DNA of 64,000 nucleotides from Curtobacterium sp. MCBA15_008 (GTDB lineage Bacteria; Actinomycetota; Actinomycetes; Actinomycetales; Microbacteriaceae): positions 1-64,000 of the forward strand of contig NZ_MJGN01000008.1 of assembly GCF_001865065.1 (NCBI RefSeq), written 5' to 3'. Made by a program: the position numbers and the translations under genes. How positions within the stretch are numbered: the first letter of the stretch is position 1; each line of letters opens with the position of its first letter. The notes under the pieces were generated by a model. It was not told where the DNA came from. It saw nothing but the letters and a program-made list of their open reading frames with translations, and searched no databases. Positions 25,223 to 33,219 of this stretch are shown here, piece by piece.

Positions 25223-26889
25223 GTTCTCCGCTGCTCGAGGTCGAGGGGCTCCGCGTCGCGTTCGGCGACGCGGAGCCCGTCGTCCGTGACGTCTCCTTCT
25301 CGCTGACGCCCGGCCGCGTGCTCGCCCTGGTCGGCGAGTCCGGCTCGGGCAAGTCGGTCAGCGCCATGAGTGTGCTCGGACTGCTGCCGCCCGAGGCACA
25401 CGTCTCCGGCAGCATCCGGTTCCGCGGCGAGGAACTCGTCGGCGCAACCGCCGACCAGCTCCGAGCCGTGCGCGGCGCGGGCATCGGGGTGGTCTTCCAG
25501 GAGCCGATGAACTCCTTTACGCCCGTGCTGTCGATCGGCACCCAGATCGCCGAAGCCGTCCGGGCCCACCCGACGGGCCTCCACCGTGCCGAGGTGTCGG
25601 CTCGGATCGACGAGCTGCTGCGCTCCGCGGGCCTCACCGATCCGGAGCGGATCCGGAAGGCGTACCCGCACGAGCTGTCCGGTGGGCAGCTGCAGCGCGC
25701 GATGATCGCGATGGCGCTGGCGGGCGACCCGGTCGCCCTCATCGCGGACGAGCCGACGACGGCGCTCGACGTCACCGTGCAGGCGGGGATCCTCGACCTG
25801 CTGCGCCGGCTCGGCCGCGAGCGCGGCCTCGCGGTGCTCCTCATCACGCACGACATGGGCGTGGTGGCGGACGTCGCCGACGAGGTCCTGGTGCTGCGAC
25901 GCGGCGACCCGATCGAGCACGGGAGCGTCGCCGAGGTCTTCGCCCACCCCGCGGCCGACTACACGCGTCAGCTGCTGGCGGCCGTTCCGAGCCTGGAGGC
26001 GCGTGGCGGGTCCGAGACAGCGACAAACGAACCGTCGCTGGTCGCCGCTGCGGACGCGAGTCGCGCCTCCCGGCCGCTGGTCGCGCAGCTGCGCGACGTC
26101 GCCGTCCGGTACGGGCGTCGCGGCGAGCCGACCGTCTCGGGGGTCGACCTCGACCTCCACGCCGGCGGGACCGTCGGCCTGGTGGGCGAGTCGGGGTCCG
26201 GCAAGTCGACCATCGGACGTGCCCTCGCCGGCCTCGTGCCGGTGGTCGGGGGCTCGGTCGAGGTGGACGGCAGCGACCTCCGCACCGCTCGTGGCAAGCG
26301 CCTCCGCGAACTGCGCAGCCGCGTCGGCATCGTCTTCCAGGACCCGGCCTCGTCCCTCAACCCGCGGCAGACCATCGGGTGGAGCATCGCCGAGCCGCTC
26401 CTCGTGCACGACGCCGCGTCGGCGGACTCCCGCGCCGACCACGTCCGCGAGCTCCTCACCGCCGTGCAACTCGACCCGTCGTGGGCCGAGCGGTTCCCGC
26501 ACCAGCTCTCCGGCGGACAGCGGCAGCGCGTCGCCGTCGCCCGTGCGCTCGCGCTCCGGCCGGCGCTGGTGATCGCGGACGAACCGACCTCGGCGCTCGA
26601 CGTCACCGTGCAGGCCGCCGTGCTCGACCTGCTCTCCTCGCTGCAGCAGGACTTCGGGTTCGGCATGCTGCTCATCAGCCACGACCTCGCCGTCGTCCGG
26701 CAGCTCGCCGACGAGGTGGTCGTCCTCCGCGACGGACGCGTGGTGGAGCGCGGCACGACCGACGCGGTGCTCGACGACCCGCAGCAGGACTACACGCGCA
26801 TGCTCCTCGCCGCAGCGCCCGTCGCCGACCCCGTGCGACAGGCTGCTCGCCGCGAGGCCTGGCGTGCATGGGAAGGAGTGGCCTCGTGA
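25219..26889 (+). CDS. Dipeptide ABC transporter ATP-binding protein with two fused ATPase domains (DppD-DppF)
   Basis: A 556-residue protein fusing two ATPases. Domain 1: Walker A GESGSGKSVS (about residue 37), signature LSGGQLQR, Walker B VALIADEPTTALD. Domain 2: Walker A GESGSGKST (about residue 325), signature LSGGQRQR, Walker B LVIADEPTSALD. Each half ends with an oligopeptide-family C-terminal extension (HPAADYTRQLLAAVP; DPQQDYTRMLLAA). It energises peptide import for the two permeases that follow. GTG 25219 overlaps the preceding stop (GTGA), and its own stop overlaps the next GTG. Confidence 0.94.
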   Translation: MSSPLLEVEGLRVAFGDAEPVVRDVSFSLTPGRVLALVGESGSGKSVSAMSVLGLLPPEAHVSGSIRFRGEELVGATADQLRAVRGAGIGVVFQEPMNSFTPVLSIGTQIAEAVRAHPTGLHRAEVSARIDELLRSAGLTDPERIRKAYPHELSGGQLQRAMIAMALAGDPVALIADEPTTALDVTVQAGILDLLRRLGRERGLAVLLITHDMGVVADVADEVLVLRRGDPIEHGSVAEVFAHPAADYTRQLLAAVPSLEARGGSETATNEPSLVAAADASRASRPLVAQLRDVAVRYGRRGEPTVSGVDLDLHAGGTVGLVGESGSGKSTIGRALAGLVPVVGGSVEVDGSDLRTARGKRLRELRSRVGIVFQDPASSLNPRQTIGWSIAEPLLVHDAASADSRADHVRELLTAVQLDPSWAERFPHQLSGGQRQRVAVARALALRPALVIADEPTSALDVTVQAAVLDLLSSLQQDFGFGMLLISHDLAVVRQLADEVVVLRDGRVVERGTTDAVLDDPQQDYTRMLLAAAPVADPVRQAARREAWRAWEGVAS

Positions 26890-27824
26890 CCGCCAACGTC
26901 GTCGACCGTCCGGTGTCGACCGCCGCGGCCCGGAGCACCGGGTTCCGCGCCGTCGTGCGCCGTGTCCGGAAGGACCGCTGGGCGGTCGCGTCCGCCGTCG
27001 TGATCGTCGTGTTCGTCGTCGTGGCCGTCGCCGCGCCGCTCATCGCCGCCGTGACCGGGGAGGATCCGTACGGCTACAACATCGACGCGCTGAACTCGTT
27101 CGGGGCGCCGAAGGGCGTCGGCGGCGGGATCAGCGCCGAGCACTGGTTCGGCGTCGAGCCGCTGACCGGCCGCGACCTGTTCGCGATCGTCACCTACGGC
27201 GCCCGGACCTCGCTCGGGATCGGACTGGCGGCGACCGTCGTGTCGATCGTGATCGGCGTGCTCGTCGGCGTCACCACCGGGTTCTTCGGCGGCTGGTACG
27301 ACCGCGTGCTCTCCCGCGTGGTGGACGTCATCTTCGGCTTCCCGTCGCTGGTCTTCATGATCGCCCTCACCGCGATCGTGCCGACGTCGTTCCCGAAGCC
27401 CGTGCTGGTCGTCCTCGTCATCGGGTTCTTCGGGTGGCCGTCCGTCGCTCGTGTGGTCCGGGGACAGACGCTGTCGCTCGTGCACCGGAACTACGTCGTC
27501 GCGTCGACCGCGATGGGCGCCGGCCGGTGGCACGTGATCCGGACCCAGTTGCTGCCGAACCTCGCCGCGACGATCACCGTCTACGCGACGATCTCGATCC
27601 CGTCGATGATCGGGGCCGAGGCCGCGCTGTCCTTCCTCGCCGTGGGGGTGACCCCGCCGACGCCGTCGTGGGGCCGCAGCATCGGCGACGCCGTCGGGTG
27701 GGTGCAGACCGACCCGGCGTACCTGCTGTTCCCCGGCCTCGCACTGTTCCTGATCACCCTGGCCTTCAACGTGCTCGGTGACGCCCTGCGCGACGCCCTC
27801 GACCCACGAGGAGGGAACCGGTGA
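26886..27824 (+). CDS. Dipeptide ABC transporter permease, DppC type
   Basis: A 312-residue inner-membrane permease. The DppC/OppC marks are the short cytoplasmic N-terminus, a periplasmic loop (HWFGVEPLTGRDLFAIVTYG) and the EAA loop VASTAMGAGRWHVIRTQLLP near residue 205, ending with LGDALRDALDPR as is standard. It forms the channel with the DppB-type protein encoded next. GTG 26886 and the downstream GTG both overlap neighbouring stop codons by four bases. Confidence 0.93.
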   Translation: MTANVVDRPVSTAAARSTGFRAVVRRVRKDRWAVASAVVIVVFVVVAVAAPLIAAVTGEDPYGYNIDALNSFGAPKGVGGGISAEHWFGVEPLTGRDLFAIVTYGARTSLGIGLAATVVSIVIGVLVGVTTGFFGGWYDRVLSRVVDVIFGFPSLVFMIALTAIVPTSFPKPVLVVLVIGFFGWPSVARVVRGQTLSLVHRNYVVASTAMGAGRWHVIRTQLLPNLAATITVYATISIPSMIGAEAALSFLAVGVTPPTPSWGRSIGDAVGWVQTDPAYLLFPGLALFLITLAFNVLGDALRDALDPRGGNR

Positions 27825-28819
27825 GCACCTTCCGCTTCATCGCCATCCGCGTCCTCGGCGCCGTCGTCGTGCTGTTCGTCGTCGCCGCCATCACCTACGC
27901 GCTGTTCATGCTCCTGCCGACGAACCCGGCACGGGCGATCTGCGACAAGCCCTGCACGCCCGACCGGCTGCGCGAGGTGCAGGCATTCCTCGGCACCGAC
28001 AAGCCGTGGATCGCCCAGTTCGGCGCGTACCTCGGCGGGATCTTCGCCGGCCGGACGTTCGGTTCCGGTGCGTCCGTCATCGACTGCGCCGCACCGTGCT
28101 TCGGGTACTCGTTCCAGCTGCACGACAGCGTGACGAACCTGATCCTGACGCGCCTGCCCGTCACCGCGTCGATCGCGGTCGGCGCGGCCGTGCTCTGGCT
28201 CGTCGCCGGGGTCGCCGGGGGTGCGCTGTCGGCACTGCGCCGTGGCACCTTCGTCGACCGGGCCGTGATGACCGTCGCGGTCGCCGGGGTCTCCGCGCCC
28301 TCGTACCTGGTCGGGCTGCTCGGCATCCTGCTGTTCGGCTTCGTGCTCGGGATCCTGCCGACGAGCGGCTACGTGTCGTTCGCGGACGACCCGGTCGGGT
28401 GGTTCACGCACCTGATCCTGCCGTGGTGCGTGCTGGCGTTCATCAGCGCGGCGATCTACGCCCGGTTGACCCGTGGCGAGATGCTCGAGTCGATGTCGCA
28501 GGACTTCGTCCGGACCGCCCGCGCCAAGGGGCTGCGCGAACGCCAGGTCGTCGTGCGGCACGGGTTGCGGACCGCGATCCTGCCCGTGGTGACGCTGTTC
28601 GGGCTCGACCTGGGGTCGCTGCTCGGCGGAGCGGTCATCACCGAGAAGGTGTTCGCGATGCAGGGCCTCGGCGCGCTCCTCATCGACGCGGTGCACACGC
28701 TCGACCTGCAGGTCGTCGTCGGCTTCACACTGTTCTCGGCGCTGCTGATCGTCACCGCGAACGTGATCGTGGACGTGGTCTACGCGTTCGTCGACCCGCG
28801 GGTGCGTCGCCGGGCGTAG
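27821..28819 (+). CDS. Dipeptide ABC transporter permease, DppB type
   Basis: A 332-residue inner-membrane permease of the DppB/OppB class: an early membrane helix, a large external loop with Cys residues (CDKPCTPDRL; DCAAPC), and the EAA loop FVRTARAKGLRERQVVVRHG near residue 230. The last gene of the four-gene operon; the order is unusual in that the ATPases come before the permeases and C precedes B. A strong hairpin follows at 28853. Confidence 0.93.
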   Translation: MSTFRFIAIRVLGAVVVLFVVAAITYALFMLLPTNPARAICDKPCTPDRLREVQAFLGTDKPWIAQFGAYLGGIFAGRTFGSGASVIDCAAPCFGYSFQLHDSVTNLILTRLPVTASIAVGAAVLWLVAGVAGGALSALRRGTFVDRAVMTVAVAGVSAPSYLVGLLGILLFGFVLGILPTSGYVSFADDPVGWFTHLILPWCVLAFISAAIYARLTRGEMLESMSQDFVRTARAKGLRERQVVVRHGLRTAILPVVTLFGLDLGSLLGGAVITEKVFAMQGLGALLIDAVHTLDLQVVVGFTLFSALLIVTANVIVDVVYAFVDPRVRRRA

Positions 28820-28852
28820 CGCTCGGGCCGGACGCGCGCCCGGATACCGCCA

Positions 28853-28912
28853 GCACAACCGAAGTCACCCCGAACCGTCCGATCGCGCGGTTCGGGGTGA
28901 CTTCAGTTGTGC
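28853..28912. terminator. Long hairpin between convergent operons
   Basis: Arms of 25 bases (28853-28877 and 28888-28912) pair with one mismatch around a ten-base loop. It follows the dppB-type gene and includes the stop codon of the convergent DUF2087 gene (28903-28905). It could end transcription in both directions. Confidence 0.75.
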
Positions 28913-29382
28913 CGGACCCCGGTGGCACCGACGAACCGGTAGGCGGCGCCGTCGTCCGTGCGCTCGAGCACGCCGAGGTCGACCGCATCGCGCCGGACGA
29001 TCGCCACGTCCTCGGCGAACATCGCGATGGCCGCGTTGAGCACGGCCTCGGGCACCGTGCGTGCGACGCCGAGGCGCTCGAACACGAGTCCGACGATCCG
29101 CACCGACAGCGGGTGTCGCTCGTCGTCCTTCACGGGCATGCGCGCGATCCGGTCGAAGGCGAGCAGCGCCGACGGTTCCTGCAGTCGTCGGAGGTCCTGC
29201 GCGGTCCGTCCGAGCAGCGGGGTGTCCGGCCCGTCGTCCCCGAGCCAGTCGAAGGCGGCGATGGCTGCCCGCGTCCGGTCGTCGAGGTCCGCGCCGCCCA
29301 CGACCGCCGCGCGCAGCGTCGGACTGGCCAGCACGCCGACGGCCTGTCGTGCCCGCCCGATCGACTCGTGCAGCTCGGTCAC
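28903..29382 (-). CDS. DUF2087 domain protein, probable transcription-related regulator
   Basis: A 159-residue protein. The last ~70 residues match the DUF2087 pattern (VPEAVLNAAIAMFAEDVAIV, RRDAVDLGVLERTDDGAAYR), a winged-helix-like domain found alone or after ArsR-type HTH domains. The N-terminal ~80 residues are helical, and may be a diverged HTH or partner-binding region. GTG 29382 overlaps the stop of the upstream MazG-like gene (GTGA), so it is co-translated with it. The final codons lie inside a hairpin. Function unknown. Confidence 0.7.
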   Translation of the reverse strand: MTELHESIGRARQAVGVLASPTLRAAVVGGADLDDRTRAAIAAFDWLGDDGPDTPLLGRTAQDLRRLQEPSALLAFDRIARMPVKDDERHPLSVRIVGLVFERLGVARTVPEAVLNAAIAMFAEDVAIVRRDAVDLGVLERTDDGAAYRFVGATGVRHN

Positions 29383-29705
29383 GAACCCGCCGCCAGTCGA
29401 TCGGGGTGCCACTTCGACCACTTCTCGCGGACGGCGTCGTCGATCGGCACCTCGAAGTGCCGGGCGACGAGCAGGATCTGCGCCAAGACGTCGGCGATCT
29501 CGTCGCGGAAGTCCTGCTCGAGTTCGTCGTCGGTGCGCCCCTTGCGACGCGCCTGCCCGGCCCGGGCGCGGAAGGCCTGCGTGAGCTCGCCGACCTCTTC
29601 CCCGAGCTTCAGGACGAACCACTCGTCGGTGCGGTCGATGCCGTGGCGCTCGGCGTAGAACGCCGAGACGGCCTCGACCTCGTCGCTCAGGTCCCGCACG
29701 TCCAT
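29379..29705 (-). CDS. MazG-like nucleotide pyrophosphohydrolase
   Basis: A 108-residue all-alpha NTP pyrophosphatase-like protein. The metal-binding pattern is visible: EEVGEL (about residues 36-41) and later DEIADVLAQILL (about 67-78), the ExxE...ExxD signature of MazG/dUTPase-2 folds. Such enzymes hydrolyse non-canonical or excess (d)NTPs to monophosphate and pyrophosphate. It sits between the Eis-type acetyltransferase gene (one-base stop/start overlap) and the DUF2087 gene (four-base overlap). Confidence 0.82.
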   Translation of the reverse strand: MDVRDLSDEVEAVSAFYAERHGIDRTDEWFVLKLGEEVGELTQAFRARAGQARRKGRTDDELEQDFRDEIADVLAQILLVARHFEVPIDDAVREKWSKWHPDRLAAGS

Positions 29706-31024
29706 CAGAAGTAGGTGATCCCGTGCGGCGTCCGCGGCGGCGTCAGCATCGCGCGGAGAAGCGCCGGCGCAGCCGCGTCCACGGAGCGGAGCAGTCCGGC
29801 CGCGGCCAGCGTGACCGGGCTCACCGACCCGATGAGCAGCGCACCCAGGTCGGCCACGTCGAGCTGGAGGTCGGAGCCAGCCACGTCGGCGTCGTCGGCG
29901 ATGCGCGTGACGCGGCCCCGTGCCTCCTGGACGTCCAACCGGTACGTGCCGGCGGCGAACCCGAGTGCATCGGTGACCGCGAGGGTCAGCGACCCGTCGA
30001 CGGCGTACGGGCGGGACGCGAGGACGGCCGGGACGTCGAGGACGCGCAGCCAGACGTGGTCCTCCTCGTGGTCGACGTCGTACGCGCGGTTGTCGCCGAG
30101 TGCCGCGACGATCGGGTCGTCGAGGCGTGAGCGGCTGTACTTGACGACGTCGTTGAGGTCGACCGAGAGCAGGAACTCCCACAGCGACAGGTAGGCGGCG
30201 TCGGTCGCGTAGACAAGGTCGACGACCTCGAGCGTGGTGTCGCCGTCACGGCTCTCCTTGACGCGCCAGGTGACGTAGCCGTCGACCTCGTCCGAGTCGT
30301 CGGGGCGGTGGACGGCGGCGCGGACGTCCTTCGCCGGTTCGCCCTCGCCGGTGCGGAGCCCCAGGGCCACGGGCCAGGTGCCGGCGTTCCGCACCATCGA
30401 CCCGGGGGTGCGTGCGTCGAAGCGGTCGAAGACCGACCGGGCCGGACCGCCTGCGAGCCACGCGGGCGTGACGACGCTGACCGTGCCGGTCGTGGGCGCG
30501 AGGAAGGGCAGGGCACGGTCGCGGCGGACGCTGATCGCCCGCTCGCGGATCGCGCTGCCGAAGCCGAAGCGGCGGTAGATGGTGCCCTCGGACGCGGTGA
30601 GGGAGGCCATCGCGTACCCCTCGGCGACGCCGCGCTCGAGCGCGTGCGTCATCATCCGGCGGAGGATGCCACGGCGGCGCTCGGTCGGTCGGACCGTCAC
30701 GGCGGAGATCGCCTGCGTGTCGATCGACGAGCCGTCACCCCAGCTCAGCGGCTTCCGGAACCACGCGAAGGTGCCGGCGGGCCAGGTCTCGTCGACCGAA
30801 CCGGGAGCGGGCCGACGCACGTAGGCGCCCAGCCAGGTGTTGCCGTCCTCGACGAAGTGCTCGACCATGCGGGCCGCCGCTTCGTCACCGGGGTGCGTCT
30901 CGTGGAAGCCGAGTCCGACGGCCTGCATCCAGGCCTCGGTGTCGGCGTCCGGCGCACCCTGGCCGTCCGTGCCGGGCGCGAACTCGCGCAGGTCGTAGCG
31001 GTCGTCGAATGCCTCGTTGCTCAC
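29705..31024 (-). CDS. GNAT family N-acetyltransferase, Eis-like
   Basis: A 439-residue tripartite acetyltransferase of the Eis family. It has an N-terminal GNAT domain with the acetyl-CoA loop VRPTERRRGILRRMM (about residues 112-126), a second GNAT-like domain, and an SCP2-like C-terminal domain. The protein ends in Phe (GITYF), matching Eis, where the terminal carboxylate takes part in catalysis. Mycobacterial Eis acetylates aminoglycosides and protein lysines; the native substrate here is unknown. It leads a tightly overlapped operon with the MazG-like and DUF2087 genes. Confidence 0.85.
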   Translation of the reverse strand: MSNEAFDDRYDLREFAPGTDGQGAPDADTEAWMQAVGLGFHETHPGDEAAARMVEHFVEDGNTWLGAYVRRPAPGSVDETWPAGTFAWFRKPLSWGDGSSIDTQAISAVTVRPTERRRGILRRMMTHALERGVAEGYAMASLTASEGTIYRRFGFGSAIRERAISVRRDRALPFLAPTTGTVSVVTPAWLAGGPARSVFDRFDARTPGSMVRNAGTWPVALGLRTGEGEPAKDVRAAVHRPDDSDEVDGYVTWRVKESRDGDTTLEVVDLVYATDAAYLSLWEFLLSVDLNDVVKYSRSRLDDPIVAALGDNRAYDVDHEEDHVWLRVLDVPAVLASRPYAVDGSLTLAVTDALGFAAGTYRLDVQEARGRVTRIADDADVAGSDLQLDVADLGALLIGSVSPVTLAAAGLLRSVDAAAPALLRAMLTPPRTPHGITYF

Positions 31025-31076
31025 GGTCCGACACTATCGGGGAGCGCTGACGTCGTCGACGGATCCGGGTCGGCCG

Positions 31077-31095
31077 GGAGGCGCGGCTCGCCTCC
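31077..31095. repeat. Truncated copy of the GGAGGCG palindrome family
   Basis: GGAGGCG and CGCCTCC pair around a five-base loop, preceded by GGCCG as in the full copies. The CGGTGCC part of each arm is missing, so it looks like an internally deleted element. It lies between the AraC-type gene and the Eis-like gene. Confidence 0.5.
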
Positions 31096-31170
31096 GCCCG
31101 ACAGGAGCGCCCCGGCACGGGCTCGCGTCCCAGGCGCCGGGTCGGCCCCGGCGGATCGGCTGACGTCGCG

Positions 31171-32124
31171 TCAGGCCCGCCGGAGCGTCTCGCTCGGGTA
31201 CTCGCCGAACTGCTTCGCGTACGCGGCCGAGAACCGTCCGGCGTGCGCGAACCCCCAGTGCCGCGCGACGTCGGCCACGGCCGTCGCCGACGGTTCGCCG
31301 CGGACGAGTTCGGTGCGGATCCGGTCGAGCCGGACGGCGCGGATGTAGGCGTTCGGCGACATCCCGAGCACCCGCCCGAACGACGCCTGCAGGGCGCGGA
31401 GGCTGAGGTTCGCCAGGGCGGCGAGGTCGGTGCTCGTGATCGGCAGGTGTGCGTGCTCGTGGACGTACTCGACGACGTGCCGGATCCGTGCGTTGCGGGG
31501 CAGCAGCAGCGCGGAGGGGAAGTCCGCGGTGGCCTGGGGGTAGAGCTCGAGGAAGGAGACCGCGGCGAGCCTGCCCATCTCGGCCTGCAGCAGCGGCGAG
31601 GCAGCGCGGTCCATCGTCGTCGCCGAGATGAGGTGCACCGTCTGGCGCCACTGCCGCATCGCGGTGTCGCTCGGCTGTGCAGTGTGGTCGAAGCGGGTCC
31701 CGGCGACCGTGACCCCGCGCTCGGAGGCGACCTCGTCGACGGCGTGACGGTTGACCTGGACGAGCCGCTGGTCGTAGTCCCGGAAGTCGAACCGGAACGC
31801 CTGGTTCGGCCACATCTGGGGCCGACCCGCCTGCACGTGGAGCTCCTGTCGGCCGAGGTCGAGGATGCCGCTGCCCCGGGTGATCCACTGCACGACGAAG
31901 TCCTCGCCCGCGGGCATCTCGCCGGTCAGGCGTCCGTCGAACTGCACGGCCCGCAGGGTCATCGCGTCGTCGCCGGCCGCGGCGTACCGGTAGGTGAACG
32001 GCACGTCCGTGGTGTCCGCCGTCCACGAGATGCCTGCGTACGCGGCGGCCAGGGTCTCGCGGGCGCGCACGACGTCGTCGCCGCGTTCGTCGACGCGGAT
32101 GCGAGCAGGCGGTTGGTCAGTCAT
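31171..32124 (-). CDS. AraC family transcriptional regulator
   Basis: A 317-residue regulator. The N-terminal half has the AraC_binding_2 (NphR-type) character, with a sensor beta-barrel region around QWITRGSGILDLGRQELHVQ. The C-terminal ~100 residues carry the two HTH motifs (TSTDLAALANLSLRALQASF and AVADVARHWGFAHAGRFSAA), ending FGEYPSETLRRA. It may activate a neighbouring gene, but no obvious partner is adjacent, so the target is unknown. Confidence 0.9.
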   Translation of the reverse strand: MTDQPPARIRVDERGDDVVRARETLAAAYAGISWTADTTDVPFTYRYAAAGDDAMTLRAVQFDGRLTGEMPAGEDFVVQWITRGSGILDLGRQELHVQAGRPQMWPNQAFRFDFRDYDQRLVQVNRHAVDEVASERGVTVAGTRFDHTAQPSDTAMRQWRQTVHLISATTMDRAASPLLQAEMGRLAAVSFLELYPQATADFPSALLLPRNARIRHVVEYVHEHAHLPITSTDLAALANLSLRALQASFGRVLGMSPNAYIRAVRLDRIRTELVRGEPSATAVADVARHWGFAHAGRFSAAYAKQFGEYPSETLRRA

Positions 32125-32190
32125 CGGGCACCGCGGATCAGTGTCACATCCCGATGTACCCGAGGACGGTGGCTGTCCGGTAAGCGTCGC

Positions 32191-32790
32191 TCAGAACCGG
32201 TCGGCGCCGTCGTACACGGACATGAGCATCGCGGCCGCCGTCCGGGCCGTGCGCGCGGGGTGGACGACCCCGTGGATCGCGGCCTCGACCTGCGCGCCCT
32301 GCACGAGGAGGGTGAGGGCCGGCGCGAGGTGGGCGGGGAGCTCGGCGGCGTCGCAGAGCATCGCGATGTGCTGCTCGCACTGCCCGAGGTGTTCACCTGC
32401 GAGCCGGGCGATCAGGGGGTCGACACGACCGAGTTCGCCGTAGCCGTTGATGAACGCGCACCCCCGGTAGCCGTGGTCGGTGAAGCAGGTCTCGAGGTAC
32501 CCGAACAGGGCGAGGATCTTGTCCCGCGGGTCCTGCTGGTGGGACTCGGCGTGCAGGAGTCCGTCCATCCACTCGCGGTGCCGGTACCGGAGGGCCGCCA
32601 CGACGAGCTGCTGCCGCGACGGGAACGCTGCCTCGACGTCGGCGACGGTGATCCCCGCGCCGGACGCGATCCGTTCGATGGGCACCGAACCGACCCCCTC
32701 GGCGGTGAAGAGTGCGTCGGCGCTCACGACGACGGCCGCCTGCGCCGCGGAGAGCGCCGGAGCCGCGTCGGTGAGGGTCGCCGGCATCAT
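32191..32790 (-). CDS. TetR family transcriptional regulator
   Basis: A 199-residue regulator. The N-terminal HTH region is diverged (VPIERIASGAGITVADVEAA, FPSRQQLVVAALRYRH). It is followed by a helical ligand domain containing FGYLETCFTDHGYRGCAFIN and ELGRVDPLIARLAGEH, typical of the TetR_C group that controls reductases and membrane proteins. ATG 32790 overlaps the stop of a 43-residue frame upstream (ATGA), implying coupling. No operator-like palindrome is obvious. Confidence 0.82.
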   Translation of the reverse strand: MMPATLTDAAPALSAAQAAVVVSADALFTAEGVGSVPIERIASGAGITVADVEAAFPSRQQLVVAALRYRHREWMDGLLHAESHQQDPRDKILALFGYLETCFTDHGYRGCAFINGYGELGRVDPLIARLAGEHLGQCEQHIAMLCDAAELPAHLAPALTLLVQGAQVEAAIHGVVHPARTARTAAAMLMSVYDGADRF

Positions 32791-32918
32791 GCGACGGTGT
32801 CGGACGACGAGCGGTCGGTCGACAGGGGAGCGGCGAGGGCGATCGTGCGGAAGTACACCAGGCGGTCCCAGGTCGCCCGGTGCTGGGCGGTGAGGGGATG
32901 CGGGTCCACGATGAGCAC
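32787..32918 (-). CDS. Small hypothetical protein, 43 residues, coupled to the TetR gene
   Basis: A GTG-initiated frame of 43 codons whose stop overlaps the TetR start by four bases and which begins three bases after the stop of the 57-residue gene. About 39 of 43 third codon positions are G or C, as in true genes here. The peptide contains HPLTAQHRATWDRLVYFRTI and ends with a Ser-rich tail; I recognise no family. No ribosome site precedes it, so translation would rely on coupling to the upstream gene. Confidence 0.4.
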   Translation of the reverse strand: MLIVDPHPLTAQHRATWDRLVYFRTIALAAPLSTDRSSSDTVA

Positions 32919-32921
32919 GGG

Positions 32922-33095
32922 CTAGGCGCCGGCGAAGAAGTCGGCGTACGAGGGGTCGACCGGCAGGCGCGAGCCGGGGGTGTTCGCGACCCGGGCGGCG
33001 ACCATGGCGTCGAGCTCGGCCGGGGGCGTCAGGCCCCGTCGGCGCCACTCGGTCGGGTGGGCTCGGAGCATCTCGAGGGTGATCGTGTCACGCAT
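32922..33095 (-). CDS. Small hypothetical protein, 57 residues
   Basis: A 57-residue acidic/basic mixed protein starting MRDTITLEMLRAHPTEWRRR and ending PVDPSYADFFAGA. No signal peptide or membrane segment. Codon bias matches real genes in the region. It appears to begin a short unit with the 43-residue frame and the TetR gene. Family not recognised. Confidence 0.5.
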   Translation of the reverse strand: MRDTITLEMLRAHPTEWRRRGLTPPAELDAMVAARVANTPGSRLPVDPSYADFFAGA

Positions 33096-33219
33096 CGGTG
33101 CGGTCCTGTTCTGCGGAGGGTGGGTCGTCCCGGTCACCCGGGACCCTCCGACCCTACGAGTCGGGACGGACGCGTCCGGCACGATCCCGCGAAGACGACG
33201 AAAGGCGGACAGCGTCAGG

